Assembly (NCBI RefSeq): GCF_003073375.1
Contig: NZ_CP029002.1
Location: forward strand, 3,024,001-3,088,000
DNA: 64,000 nt
Reading direction: 5' to 3'
Source of the DNA: Lysinibacillus sp. 2017
Lineage (GTDB): Bacteria; Bacillota; Bacilli; Bacillales_A; Planococcaceae
A program made the position numbers and the translations under genes. Positions 18,175 to 29,100 of the stretch are shown here, one piece after another. Under the pieces are notes generated by a model that did not search any database, was not told where the DNA came from, and worked only from the letters and a program-made list of their open reading frames with translations. Numbering within the stretch: position 1 is the first letter of the stretch; every line of letters starts with the position of its first letter.

Positions 18175-20733
18175 CTAAAAGTCAAAATCACTTACAATGC
18201 CTAAGTTAATTGAAAACGGTATTTTCTCGATTACGACACCCGTTTCTACATCTTTTATATTCAAATAATAGGTTTTAGCACGGTCATACGTAATGCTTTT
18301 TAATGCAAATTGCAATTTAAATGTACGTTCTTCAGGCTTATCAGATGTACGATCCCCGATTAATGTTTCTTCATTGGATAATACGTTTCCTTCATCATCC
18401 GTCATATAAATTAAAACAGTGCGAGGAATCAGTTTGTCTTCTACTTTTTCAGTTTGGAAAAACTCTAAGTTAAAGATACTGTTTGTAATTTTACGTGTCG
18501 TATTCGTTAACTTAATATCCACTTTTTGAATCACTTGTACACCTTTTTGACCAGCACGTTTATTTTTAAATGTTAGTAAGGGAACAACCACTTCCTGTAA
18601 GCTCGCTCCACCATGTACAAAATTCACCCCTGCACCTTGCAAGCGATTACGAATCGTTCCATTTGGTAAATAAACGGTTAATGCTTCTTCATTTTGAACA
18701 ATAGCAGATAAATCCACTGCAATTTGTCCATCTAATTCACGCTGCTCTTTCGACAAAATGTGACGGCGTTTTACTTCGATTACATCCATCTTTTCCTTCG
18801 CCAATTTATCACTTTCAGGTAGTTCTTCACGTTGATACAAGAAACCATGATCCGCTGTAATATAAACATTTGAACCACTTAAATCATCACGTATAACCTT
18901 TATTAAGGCAGATAATTGATTTAACGCTTTTTCAACTGCATTAAACGTATAAATTTCCGTTGAGGCTTTGTCACCCATTGCATCAATTGTGTCATGGTAG
19001 AAGTAAATGAGCTTCTTCCCTTTAAAGGCTTCTCTACGTCCTGCCTTATTCATATCTAACACATCTTGAAAATGCACTGCAATACTATCTTCTACATACG
19101 ATTCAAGTATTCTTTTACGATTTTCTAAACCAGATGAGTCCTTACCATCAATCGTCACACGACCAGCAGCATCAAAATCAAGCTTATTGTGCGGAAGCAA
19201 TGCAGCCATACCTAATTTTGTTACAGAAGGTACTACAGAGAGTAGTGTACTTACATCGCAATCACCTATTGTTTCTGCATTCAGTCTTTCTGCTAATTCT
19301 ACGCCGACTTCATAACGCATCGCATCTGAAATAATAACAAACACTCGCTCGCCTTTACGGATATGCGGAGCAATAATTGACGAATAAAAGCTTTGTTGAC
19401 TTCTCACGCCTGGCAATGACCAATCCTCTGTCATCTCAGCTTTCACAGCCTGTGACCAATTCGTACTTAGCTCTGCCACAAACCAATTCGTATAAAGATT
19501 TTCTACTAGTGATTTCAATTTTTTGAGCAATTCATTATTACTGTCCTCATCAAATGCAACATAAAATTTACGGTAATACATATCCATAACGTAATACTCT
19601 TTTACATACGCCTCATGTATCGCAATTGGTTCACCCTGCATAAGCCCCTGCTTATGCTCCTTGTAAAACTCATGCATTTTTACGGTATAATACAATGCCT
19701 CATAAACAAATGTGAATTGCTCATAATAATGCTTCGCTCTACGCAGCTTAATTAGCTTTGTATAATTTTCAAAGTCCTCTAAATTCTCTAACAAGCTATT
19801 CGCAATTTTAATAATGATTGCCTTATCAAAATAGGGGAAAATATCTGCTTGCTTGAATTCTTCAACAGGAATCGATTGAATGATACTTGCTAATTTCACT
19901 TCTTGCTCAATTCCAGCTGCGTACTCATCAAATACAGCGTAATCCGTTTTATGGTGTCGCCAATGGTCGATGAATACTAATGAATTCGTACGATTACGAA
20001 CCGCTATAAAATCCTTTAATCCACCTAAATATTCCTCTTTCATTGCATGACTAAGAGCCGTAACCGTCAAATGAATAAATAATGTTTTCAAGGTCTTTAC
20101 TTCACGCTCATAGCCATAAAGCTCCTCTACATGTTTCCAAAAAGCTGCTAAATCAAAGAATTTCTCCATCTGTGCGATGTATTTATTTCCAGTATTTTCT
20201 AGCGTATCCATTAACACCGTTTTTAAGACCGATTCAAAGTCTGGTGTTTTAATACCACAAAGAACGCTCATAATCGCAAGCTCAATCGATTCTTCTGTAT
20301 AGTTCGCCAAACCAAAAGCCTGAAACTTCTTGAAGCGGTCTTTATTGTTGAAGAACTTTTCATATTTCTTAATAATCATTCGCAACGATGGGTCAATATA
20401 TAAGTCACTAATAATTAATGAAATACGATCCGCAAAAAACGTTTTCGAATAAAGCACAATATCGTACAACCAATTTTCTTCCGAATTCAATTCCAAATTC
20501 GTATAAATCAAATAATGCGATTGCGTGTCCTTTTCCTCTAATAAATGCTTCAAATAAAATTGATTGTTATTCGTTAATTTCTGTATGTGTACACCATCTA
20601 TTGTCATTTGATCAATTTCATCAATAAATTCTTGATCCTTATCTACCCAGAATATAATTTTACGCTGCTCGCCACTTTTCAACGGCTCACTAAATGCATC
20701 CTGTAATGCAGATTCTATTTGTTCAATATTCAA
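18175..20733 (-). CDS. pglZ: BREX alkaline-phosphatase-superfamily protein PglZ
   Basis: PglZ is a core BREX component with an alkaline-phosphatase-like fold. Metal-site motifs are visible: ISDAMRYE near residues 471-478, FYHDTIDAMGD near 581-591 and ITADHGFLY near 628-636 (numbered from the GTG three codons upstream). A beta-rich C-terminal domain follows. I prefer the TTG start at 20733 (MNIEQIESALQDAF), 7 bases after GAGG; the GTG at 20742 is part of that ribosome site. A terminator lies upstream (20770-20798) with a TATAAT immediately after it, so pglZ-brxL may be transcribed separately from brxA-pglX. Confidence 0.95.
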   Translation of the reverse strand: MNIEQIESALQDAFSEPLKSGEQRKIIFWVDKDQEFIDEIDQMTIDGVHIQKLTNNNQFYLKHLLEEKDTQSHYLIYTNLELNSEENWLYDIVLYSKTFFADRISLIISDLYIDPSLRMIIKKYEKFFNNKDRFKKFQAFGLANYTEESIELAIMSVLCGIKTPDFESVLKTVLMDTLENTGNKYIAQMEKFFDLAAFWKHVEELYGYEREVKTLKTLFIHLTVTALSHAMKEEYLGGLKDFIAVRNRTNSLVFIDHWRHHKTDYAVFDEYAAGIEQEVKLASIIQSIPVEEFKQADIFPYFDKAIIIKIANSLLENLEDFENYTKLIKLRRAKHYYEQFTFVYEALYYTVKMHEFYKEHKQGLMQGEPIAIHEAYVKEYYVMDMYYRKFYVAFDEDSNNELLKKLKSLVENLYTNWFVAELSTNWSQAVKAEMTEDWSLPGVRSQQSFYSSIIAPHIRKGERVFVIISDAMRYEVGVELAERLNAETIGDCDVSTLLSVVPSVTKLGMAALLPHNKLDFDAAGRVTIDGKDSSGLENRKRILESYVEDSIAVHFQDVLDMNKAGRREAFKGKKLIYFYHDTIDAMGDKASTEIYTFNAVEKALNQLSALIKVIRDDLSGSNVYITADHGFLYQREELPESDKLAKEKMDVIEVKRRHILSKEQRELDGQIAVDLSAIVQNEEALTVYLPNGTIRNRLQGAGVNFVHGGASLQEVVVPLLTFKNKRAGQKGVQVIQKVDIKLTNTTRKITNSIFNLEFFQTEKVEDKLIPRTVLIYMTDDEGNVLSNEETLIGDRTSDKPEERTFKLQFALKSITYDRAKTYYLNIKDVETGVVIEKIPFSINLGIVSDFDF

Positions 20734-20769
20734 ATGAATCACCTCATCTTATATTATAGCCGAAAACTC

Positions 20770-20798
20770 AAAAAAGCCTCTTCTAATTTTAGAGGCTT
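20770..20798 (-). terminator. terminator between the Abi gene and pglZ
   Basis: AAGCCTCT / AGAGGCTT hairpin followed by TTTTTT on the minus strand, inside the BREX gene series. A TATAAT occurs just downstream on the same strand, before pglZ. Confidence 0.8.
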
Positions 20799-20829
20799 GT
20801 AAGGAATCAAGTATATAGAATATGTTTTT

Positions 20830-21666
20830 TTAAAACGGAAGCTCCATGTCCAAATTATCTAGTTGAAAAATTTCATTCGATTTTTCATGCTGAATTTTCA
20901 ACTCAATTTTATCTAAAAATGTGAGTACATTTGCCATCGCTCTAACGACAAAATCCGCTTCTATATCATTTAATATTGGATTATCATGTGCATAGCTTTT
21001 CTCATTTCTAATTTCGTTATAACTATCAAATAGTGCAATATTACTTTGAATTGCAATTAACGCAAATTTAGACGAAATTATGCCACTATTTTCATATTGC
21101 TTTTTTAATTTCCCTGCTAATCCATGCAGTGCGATCTTCTTTCCATTCGGACCCTCAGTAGCAATACCATATTTTGCACATAAATCTCTCAAATATTTTA
21201 CTGCAAACGTATGTAAGCGGTCTAAAACTAATGCAGGTTTATTTTTAGATAAAGAGCCTTGAATATCGTCTAATAAAGTTTTTAATGTATCCTCTAATCT
21301 TAAAGGAAGATTTATTGTGGCTGTATTTCCTTGAAGCCGTTTAATTACACCATTCAATTCTTGAATCAGAGATTGTTCTTTGTCCATAGGTTCAACCTCT
21401 TTAGCTATATGTTGATCAATATAATAATCTAACAAGTCTTCCATTAGTTTACCAACAATACTGTCTTGTTCATTTTGCCAGATTTGCCTCAACTTATTTG
21501 CTTTTGAACAATATTCTGTATAACCTGGACCTCCGTAAATATCTATATTTATAGCCTCCATAACAAAACGAGCAAATGAATTATTACTAAAATCCAGAAC
21601 ATAACCACTACCCATGCCTAATAAATCTTCAAATAATCTTATTTCCCTTAAAGTTAAATTTGCCAT
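20830..21666 (-). CDS. abortive-infection C-terminal domain (HEPN-like) protein
   Basis: The C-terminal half matches the Abi_C type of domain: LHTFAVKYLRDLCAKYG, GLAGKLKKQYENSG, and RNEKSYAHDNP at about 220-229. The R220...H227 pair fits the Rx4-6H motif of HEPN ribonucleases. The N-terminal 130 residues are helical with no family I recognise. Its place between pglX and pglZ, with a good GAGGG site and a terminator after it, marks it as an accessory defence module. Likely role: RNA cleavage leading to growth arrest on infection, possibly a back-up when BREX is blocked (inference). Confidence 0.8.
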   Translation of the reverse strand: MANLTLREIRLFEDLLGMGSGYVLDFSNNSFARFVMEAINIDIYGGPGYTEYCSKANKLRQIWQNEQDSIVGKLMEDLLDYYIDQHIAKEVEPMDKEQSLIQELNGVIKRLQGNTATINLPLRLEDTLKTLLDDIQGSLSKNKPALVLDRLHTFAVKYLRDLCAKYGIATEGPNGKKIALHGLAGKLKKQYENSGIISSKFALIAIQSNIALFDSYNEIRNEKSYAHDNPILNDIEADFVVRAMANVLTFLDKIELKIQHEKSNEIFQLDNLDMELPF

Positions 21667-21792
21667 ACTTCACCCTCATTTTTTGGAATATAAGAGAAGG
21701 ATATACCAATACAGTATACCCTTCTGTTTACGTTTAGTTTAACCGATTGATTCTACATATCTGTATGATGCAATAACGCGTCACTAATTGTT

Positions 21793-22617
21793 TTAATGTA
21801 ATTTTCGTGGCACTAACTTAAAATCCTCCGAATTTTCTTCAAATAGCATCTGATATACATTACAACCAAGAGATTTCCCTATTTTTAACAAACTTTCATA
21901 TTGCAAAGGTTCTGTTTTATGTCCAATAAATATACTTTCAACTTCTAATCCTATTTCTTCTAAGGAAATCAATTGACCGTTATTTGAATTATAACTAAGA
22001 TAAACTAATCTATATTCATTTTCATATTCCCAAAGTGAATGTTTACAACAAAGAGACAAATTGTATAGGGTTGAATATTTAAGCATCTTTTCTTCATCTT
22101 TATTATGAAACGCTGAAAGCAAATTAATTGCTACAGATGCAATCCCCACTCGTTTAGGTTCATAAAATACGGGCGTTATAAGCTCTGGCTTTGTCACTCT
22201 ATAACTTACGCAGTATCCCTTGTGATTATTAGCATAATGTGCCCACATAGGCATGTTATTCTCTGTTTCTCCAGAAAAACAAGTAGTTAGTGAGAACTTT
22301 TTAATGCCTTCTAAAAAGTCATCCAACATTTCCACTGGCCAATCATGTTTTTCAATTTTCTCCTTATCTAAATACAACATTTTATATTCAAATGGATCAT
22401 TCAACATATCATATTTCGATACCCAAATTTGCCCTTCCAACAAAGAATTGATTCTCTTCAAATTTTCTTCTTCATATTTATTTCTATACTCATCAAATAA
22501 AGGAAAATATTTGTATAATCTATTAGGAATAGCTGCATTTTTTAATTCATTCGCCGCATCGAATTTATCCTCGTAAATTAACTGCATAAATTTATTTTTA
22601 TCAAACGAGTTCCTCAA
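21793..22617 (-). CDS. DUF2971 protein
   Basis: The 274-residue protein has the DUF2971 hallmarks: PNRLYKYFPLFDEYRNKYEEE, then IWVSKYDMLNDPFE, LTTCFSGETENNMPMWAHYA and a late CCKHSLWEYENEYRLV. The domain is frequent near defence and stress genes but its biochemistry is not established. It starts with TTG after an AAAGGTG site, 21 bases beyond the pglX stop, so it is co-transcribed with pglX. The Abi gene follows after about 125 bases. Confidence 0.8.
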   Translation of the reverse strand: MRNSFDKNKFMQLIYEDKFDAANELKNAAIPNRLYKYFPLFDEYRNKYEEENLKRINSLLEGQIWVSKYDMLNDPFEYKMLYLDKEKIEKHDWPVEMLDDFLEGIKKFSLTTCFSGETENNMPMWAHYANNHKGYCVSYRVTKPELITPVFYEPKRVGIASVAINLLSAFHNKDEEKMLKYSTLYNLSLCCKHSLWEYENEYRLVYLSYNSNNGQLISLEEIGLEVESIFIGHKTEPLQYESLLKIGKSLGCNVYQMLFEENSEDFKLVPRKLH

Positions 22618-22638
22618 AATATCACACCTTTTTCAACA

Positions 22639-25600
22639 CTATTTAATAGGAGCTACTAACCCTTTAAACAGCTCATAATTATGCTTCACACCTTCATCTA
22701 AATCAATCTCAATTTGCTGATCTGCCATATGATGCAATAACTCATCATATTTTTTCAATTCATCAATTTTCTTTTCTAGCGATTTTAATTCTTTCTTTGC
22801 AGCTGCAATTTCTTTAACAGTTGAATCACCATTAATGATATTCAATAAATCCGTTCTCTCTGCATCCATTCGATTTTGTACCTCATGTACATAGTCGGTA
22901 CGGATACGAGATAAGGTTGTTTTATCATAGCGATGCATGTAAATTAAACAGTTAAACGCTTTTTCTTTGCCTGATGTGAAGAGCCAATAGATAGGGCGTT
23001 TTTTGTAAGTTTGGATATGGTCTTTGTAGAAATCATTTAAGAAATAACGACGAATCGTTTCTTGTGCCGTTTCATTTTTCTTTCGTCCAAGAGCATCCGC
23101 TACAAAGTTAAGGTTTTCTTCAATTATCTCTATATTATATACAACCCGAATAAAATCAATAAACTTTGACACAATATCATCTTTAAAATGAGCTCCCGAT
23201 AAGACTGGAATAATATTATCTTCATCCACCATATCCGCTTTATATCGAGTCACATCAAAATTCCCACCAGCATAAATCAACCCTTCTTCTTTAAGCGAAT
23301 AACGCCCTAAAAAACAACCAACTGCGTAAGAAATAAAGCTTTTAATATCCTTTTCTAAATTGGCTTTGCTAATTGTTACATCTCTTTCTGCCACATTTGG
23401 TGAAAGTTCATCCTGTAGCTCATAAAGTTCAATAAGTAATTTATTCAACAATTCTTCATTTTCTTTTAATTGATGAAATCTATTTTCACAGTCATTTTCC
23501 CACTTTTCATATGCTAATTGTATCGATTCACTATTCAATAAAGAATGCTTTTTAAAATCCCATGAATTTTCAAAAGCATCCCAATCTTTTTTGGAGATTC
23601 TTAAATTTTCAGTAACAATTTTCTTTATTATTTCTTTATTATATCGGTCAATTTCAATTAACGGTATTCTCTCTATGTCCCCTGCAGTATAATTTAAAGT
23701 AGGACTCAATTGATTTAAAAAGGGAAAAACTAATTTAGAATTTAATATTGCAAGAAGAATTTCTATATCCATTTCTTTGTAAAAAAGTGACATACTAGCT
23801 GTATTATTAATATATCCATAATCTGAATACCTACAAGAAAAATCACCTGATGTAACACTACTCCAACTAATAGAAGGTTTAAAATAAAGCATGGGAGACC
23901 TATGACCTTTAGCATTTTCTATCTCTTCATAACTACTCTTATCCATTGCTACTATCTCAGTATCATTTCCGTACCATTTTCTGTATCCCCCCCCTTTTTT
24001 CGTAGGGAACCATTTTTTCTTACTTTCAAATGCTGATTCTAATGATTTTAAATTAAATCCAATAGAATTTACACTAGTCTCATACCAAAAACGAATAAAT
24101 TTATTATTATCTCCCGTAAACATACCTTTTTTCACATATGAAACTTTTCCGATATTACTGTTATCCGCAAAAATATCAAAAATATTGTTTGTAAACCAAT
24201 ATGCTATCGGACTACCTATAATTTTACCGAAGCTCTTCGGGTTAGGATAGCTTCGGTTTGCTAAATTAAAAAACTCCGTTTCCTTTTGATAACGTTTGCT
24301 ATAGCAGTAGTCTACTAATCTAACGGCTATCATTTTGTTTCTAGGAGCCGATTTTTTATTAATCCATGAAACAATGGGATTATGTCCTACTTTCCCATCA
24401 AACAACTCTGTACCAAAATCAACAAGAGAAGTAAATGCAACATTTTTTAATAGTTCAGATCTAAATTTTTCAAAGCTTTTCAAGAACATCCAAGAAGTTG
24501 TAGTAATAAAAGATATATAACCATCTGTTTGTAAATAGCTTTTAAGTGATTTCTCAAACATAACGATAGATAAATCAGACTTAGTTTCTGGATAATACTC
24601 TTTCACATAATTATCCAATAAAGGACTCATTCTTGAACTACCTAAATAAGGTGGATTCGTGATAACTATTTCGTATTTTTGTGACATAATTTTTGCTTGC
24701 TTAATTAACTTTGGTAACAAAACTTGCATGTCACTAATTTTTTGATAATTAAAGATATCATAATTATCACTAGTCCCTAATTGTGTTATAAATGTTGCTA
24801 GTTCATCATAATTATCATATTCAAGGTTCAAAATAGAACCATATTCTTTAGCATTTTCAAATACCTTTACTAGATAATTAACTTTATCTAACTGTTTTTC
24901 ATCTATAATTCGTGAAAAATCTTCGTTTACCAGCACATTACTATCAACAATTGTACATAAATTTAACTCTATATTTTCTCTAAAAATGCGTCTATTATAT
25001 TTTCTAGCTTTCATCATAACTGCAAAGCAAGCTATTTGATAAGCTCTATCATCTATTTCTAGTCCAAATAGATTATTTTTCAAAATTAAACTTGCTGCTT
25101 CTCTTGGAACGTACCCTTTTGATTCATATATTTTCATTAAAACATCGAACGCATATACAAGAATATGGCCACTTCCCATACAAGGATCTATAACTTTTAT
25201 ATGTTCGAGATTTATAGAGGCACTAGCTAAATCTCCAACTAAATCGAAATTTGATTCTGTTTCATGTTGCTGAAGATAATATTGAAATCCTTCTTGCAAT
25301 ATAGGGTCTGGGTTTTTCTCTAACCAATACCTTCCTAAAGAATTTTCTACCATATATTTAACTGCCCATTCTGGAGTAAATAGTTGCGTTGCAGCAGGTA
25401 ATAACTCTTTCGGTACTCGCTTTTTTGACATTTCACCATCATATACAATTTCATTTAATTCGGTATTGTAAAATTGATACAACCAACCAACTATTTCAAC
25501 CTTTGTCCAATCTTCTTCTGGAATAGCACATACATCTGTCATTTTTCGTACAAATGTATCTGTTCCTAGAAGACCTTCAGGAAATAATACTTCCGTATAC

Positions 25601-26115
25601 CCTTCAATCGTCTCAAACATAAACGGCATATAGCGATTCAGATCATTGCAATGTATTTTGATTAGATATTTGAAAAGCTCATCCATTTCGTTTTCAATTT
25701 TCAAGTTATACACAAGCTCTTTATCAATCGGTAAATCCAAATTCAATGCTTCTTTAAACATATCTGGCTCTGTACTATCTGGATTCACTGAAGAAAGTAC
25801 ACGTACCTTTGTTGGTAAGTAATCATTCACTTCCATATAACGCAGTGCGATGAAGCGGTTAAACCATGTATAAGCAGCCTCTTCCATGACGCGGTCATAG
25901 CCAATTTCGTTAATACGTGCAATTAATTTATTACGTTGTTTACGTTCAACATCTAAAAGCTGTTTGCTATCAATATAGATGGCATCCGAGCTTTCTAATG
26001 ATGCTTGTTGAATCGCATCAGGCGTAATTCCTAGCTTTCGTGCTTGTAGCTGAATTTTTTCAAGTAGTTCGAGGCGTGCTTCTGTTGCAAAGCTCTTTAA
26101 AGCCGATTTATTCAT
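22639..26115 (-). CDS. pglX: BREX adenine-specific DNA methyltransferase PglX
   Basis: PglX marks host DNA by N6-adenine methylation of a non-palindromic site, which protects it from BREX. SAM-binding motif I DPCMGSGHILVYAFDVL is at 310-326 and the catalytic NPPY at 487-490. A large C-terminal target-recognition region (about 600-900) and a coiled-coil tail (VKEIAAAKKELKSLEKKIDELKK) follow. The length of 1158 aa is normal for type 1 PglX and no break is seen, although phase-variable copies are known elsewhere. It lies 13 bases after brxC. Confidence 0.95.
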   Translation of the reverse strand: MNKSALKSFATEARLELLEKIQLQARKLGITPDAIQQASLESSDAIYIDSKQLLDVERKQRNKLIARINEIGYDRVMEEAAYTWFNRFIALRYMEVNDYLPTKVRVLSSVNPDSTEPDMFKEALNLDLPIDKELVYNLKIENEMDELFKYLIKIHCNDLNRYMPFMFETIEGYTEVLFPEGLLGTDTFVRKMTDVCAIPEEDWTKVEIVGWLYQFYNTELNEIVYDGEMSKKRVPKELLPAATQLFTPEWAVKYMVENSLGRYWLEKNPDPILQEGFQYYLQQHETESNFDLVGDLASASINLEHIKVIDPCMGSGHILVYAFDVLMKIYESKGYVPREAASLILKNNLFGLEIDDRAYQIACFAVMMKARKYNRRIFRENIELNLCTIVDSNVLVNEDFSRIIDEKQLDKVNYLVKVFENAKEYGSILNLEYDNYDELATFITQLGTSDNYDIFNYQKISDMQVLLPKLIKQAKIMSQKYEIVITNPPYLGSSRMSPLLDNYVKEYYPETKSDLSIVMFEKSLKSYLQTDGYISFITTTSWMFLKSFEKFRSELLKNVAFTSLVDFGTELFDGKVGHNPIVSWINKKSAPRNKMIAVRLVDYCYSKRYQKETEFFNLANRSYPNPKSFGKIIGSPIAYWFTNNIFDIFADNSNIGKVSYVKKGMFTGDNNKFIRFWYETSVNSIGFNLKSLESAFESKKKWFPTKKGGGYRKWYGNDTEIVAMDKSSYEEIENAKGHRSPMLYFKPSISWSSVTSGDFSCRYSDYGYINNTASMSLFYKEMDIEILLAILNSKLVFPFLNQLSPTLNYTAGDIERIPLIEIDRYNKEIIKKIVTENLRISKKDWDAFENSWDFKKHSLLNSESIQLAYEKWENDCENRFHQLKENEELLNKLLIELYELQDELSPNVAERDVTISKANLEKDIKSFISYAVGCFLGRYSLKEEGLIYAGGNFDVTRYKADMVDEDNIIPVLSGAHFKDDIVSKFIDFIRVVYNIEIIEENLNFVADALGRKKNETAQETIRRYFLNDFYKDHIQTYKKRPIYWLFTSGKEKAFNCLIYMHRYDKTTLSRIRTDYVHEVQNRMDAERTDLLNIINGDSTVKEIAAAKKELKSLEKKIDELKKYDELLHHMADQQIEIDLDEGVKHNYELFKGLVAPIK

Positions 26116-26128
26116 TGCTCAACATCCT

Positions 26129-29100
26129 TTACTCAATAAACTCAATTTGTTTATTTGATTTGATAATTTGCTTTAATTTTGCAGAAAGCGTTGAAATATA
26201 TTGATCCACATCCTGTTCCGTCGCAAGTGTTTTCATTGGAACTAATTTCGTCACTTTTACAGATTCTTTTTGAACAACTGGTTCTTCTACTGGTGGGACA
26301 TTTGATTCTCCACCGATTATAGGCTGCTGCTCTGCTTTACGCTTTGCTTCCTGTGCTATATCTTGATTGATGATGCGGCTCATTCTGTCCTTCAAGCTAG
26401 CACTTTGAGAAATCGTTGCATCCACCTTATAAATGTCTGCAAATGCTGCAATATCAGCTAATAGCTTAATAAAATAAGCTTCAACCTTTTGCTTTGTTTC
26501 AGTAGATACGCCATATTGTCGGGATAATAGTGATACCTCATCGTAATCTAGTTGCACTTTTTCTTTTGCAAAGGCGATTTTTTCTGCTAATACTTTATTA
26601 AATATGATATTTAGAGCATTTGTTAGCTCTGGAATTTCTTTAATTTTCGTATATGGAATCGGATCATTCAATATCACCTGTAGCTGCTGCATTGGCTGCT
26701 CAATTTCTTCACCAAATAGGTACGATTTATTTTCCTCGTATTTTTTAAATGCCGCTAAGCCTTTTTCAAATAATTCTTTTTGATTCGTTTCAAAGAAGCT
26801 CTTTACATAAGCAATGTCCTCTTCCCAATCTAACAAGTTATCCTCTAGCTCTTTTAGCTTTTCAAAGAAGGAAACGCTATCTAATTTGGCATCAAACTGC
26901 TGGAAATACTCTAGCCCTTTATTTAATAGGCTCATCCCTGGATATTTACGTCCTTCATAACGAGCCTTGTAGCCTTTAATTTCACTGATTTGCGTATCTA
27001 TTAAGCCCTGAATGTCTTTTAGTAAGCCATCCTCATCATCTGCTAAGTTCGTTGTATTAAACACGTCCTTACAAATACTTTTAGCAGTTCGAATTAATGC
27101 TTCATCTACTTTAGTACGTTTGACAACAATCGCTTTTTCTGACTCTGACGACTTGACTAAAGCTGTTATGATTTTATTTGTATCTTTTGCTGGCTCAATA
27201 TATTCAGAATTGTAGCGAATACGGATGCGTTGCTCTATTAGCAACTCAGCAATAAGTGCAGCGATATCTAACAGCTTCCATCCATACGTTTTACCTTGAT
27301 AACGTTCATATATTTTCTTTACTGTAATCTGTTTTTTAAGCTGCTCTTGCAAATCAACAAATTCAAATACTTCACGCTTTGCTTCTTGATTAGGCTTTGC
27401 CACAACGGAATCATCCAAAGACAATTGACCGTTATCCGTATTTAACAAAGCAACTAAATCTTTTTCGCTATCTAAATGCTCTTGAATATAGCCTAATTTA
27501 ATAAAGACGTTATCTACTAGTACTTTAAATGCAGCATTGATTTTTTCTTTTACAGAAGAGCCTTTAATTTCTACCTTTTCTCCGTAAATGTAGAACTCTG
27601 CATCCTTAATTGCCTCTGTTAGTAAATCTCTTACTCGGCGTTTACGGTCCTTTACTTCGACCTGCTTATTATTTAAAATGTTTTGAATGTTTTCTGGTTG
27701 CTGTAACGGATTTTTCTTTTTACGATAGTCCTCAATTTTTAAGGCTTCTTCCATTTCTTCTACATAAGAATCATTTGCACCTAACTTAATAAGCATTTCT
27801 CCACTGCCAGATGTAAGCAGCATTAGCTCCTGCTGTGATTTTTGATAATCATCCGATAATGGAGAAATAATTTGCACGCCAATTATCGCCGTTTGGTTGC
27901 CATAATTTTTTTCATCCATCTTTTGATTGAATGAGAAGGAATAGTGTTTCGAATAATTGAAACGTTTTTCATCATAAAGGTCGAGGAATATCGTATTTGC
28001 TAACTCACGTTTTAATACATCCTCATCGATAGTCACTTGCTTAATTTCACGGTTAATATCTTGCTCATCATCTGTTAAGAACACATAGTAGTCACCGTTT
28101 TTCTGAATTAATGTTTCGGTAATCAGTTTACGAAGTGATGATTTAATTTTTTCTTTTAACTTTAACTTGTCTTCGTCGATGTTTGTTACCATCAATGTTG
28201 CGATATTATCAATCGTAGCTGGCAGCTCTTTCACGTACTTAATCATGAATAGGACTTTTAATAAATCGATATTAAATTCATCATCTTTTAACGCTGGATT
28301 TTCTTTTGACCCTTCGATTACACGTGAAATCGCTGGGTTTAAAAATTCTTTAATCGTGTCATAAAATGCATAAAACGGAATTAAAGTACCTTCTTCTGCT
28401 TCTTTGTAATAAAGTGCAGCTTCCTTAAAGGCGGATAGCATTGAACGTTCACCTTCAGATAAATGCTTACCTGATGAGCCATGCTTACGTACTTGCTCGA
28501 ATACGTTTTGAAGTAGTTTAAATTGATACGGAATAAATGGATACACTTCCGCATATTCTTGTTCGTTATCATAGCCTCTTAAATCAGCTGTGCTTTCACG
28601 GAAGCTAATTAGATTTTTTAATATTGCACTTTTCTCTGGATAAATGGCCTTTAATTTATCTGTTACATGCGGAAACTTCTCTAAAATACGTTTTTTAATT
28701 ACTTCATCGACTGAAATCGAAGATAAGGACAAACGAGTATCAAAACGTCCTTGAATACGTGAGAAGTCATCACCTTTTACTTTAATGATCGAATCAATGC
28801 TTTCCTGAGAAGTAACCATAACCCATACTTTTCCTTCAGCATAGGTACCTAAATCTTCTGTTAGCGTTTGCAAATTAAGCATTAAATTACGGTTGTCGCC
28901 AATATATTGACCAATTTCATCTACTAAAAATACTAAATGGAAATTTGGACCCTTTGAATCTATATATTCCTTCACATCCTTAGCAAATGTTTGAATATCC
29001 ATTTTAAAATCATCTACTTTTTCTTCAATCCATTTGCGTGCAGACGCTTCTGAAAGGTTAATCACTTTTCCTAAAGCTTCAATAACAAAGTCTTGATCAA

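Noticed and set aside
22639-26115. Phase-variable repeat tract in pglX
   Set aside because: A run of six C with adjacent T/A exists near 23990, but the frame is intact and there is no long homopolymer or inverted cassette.
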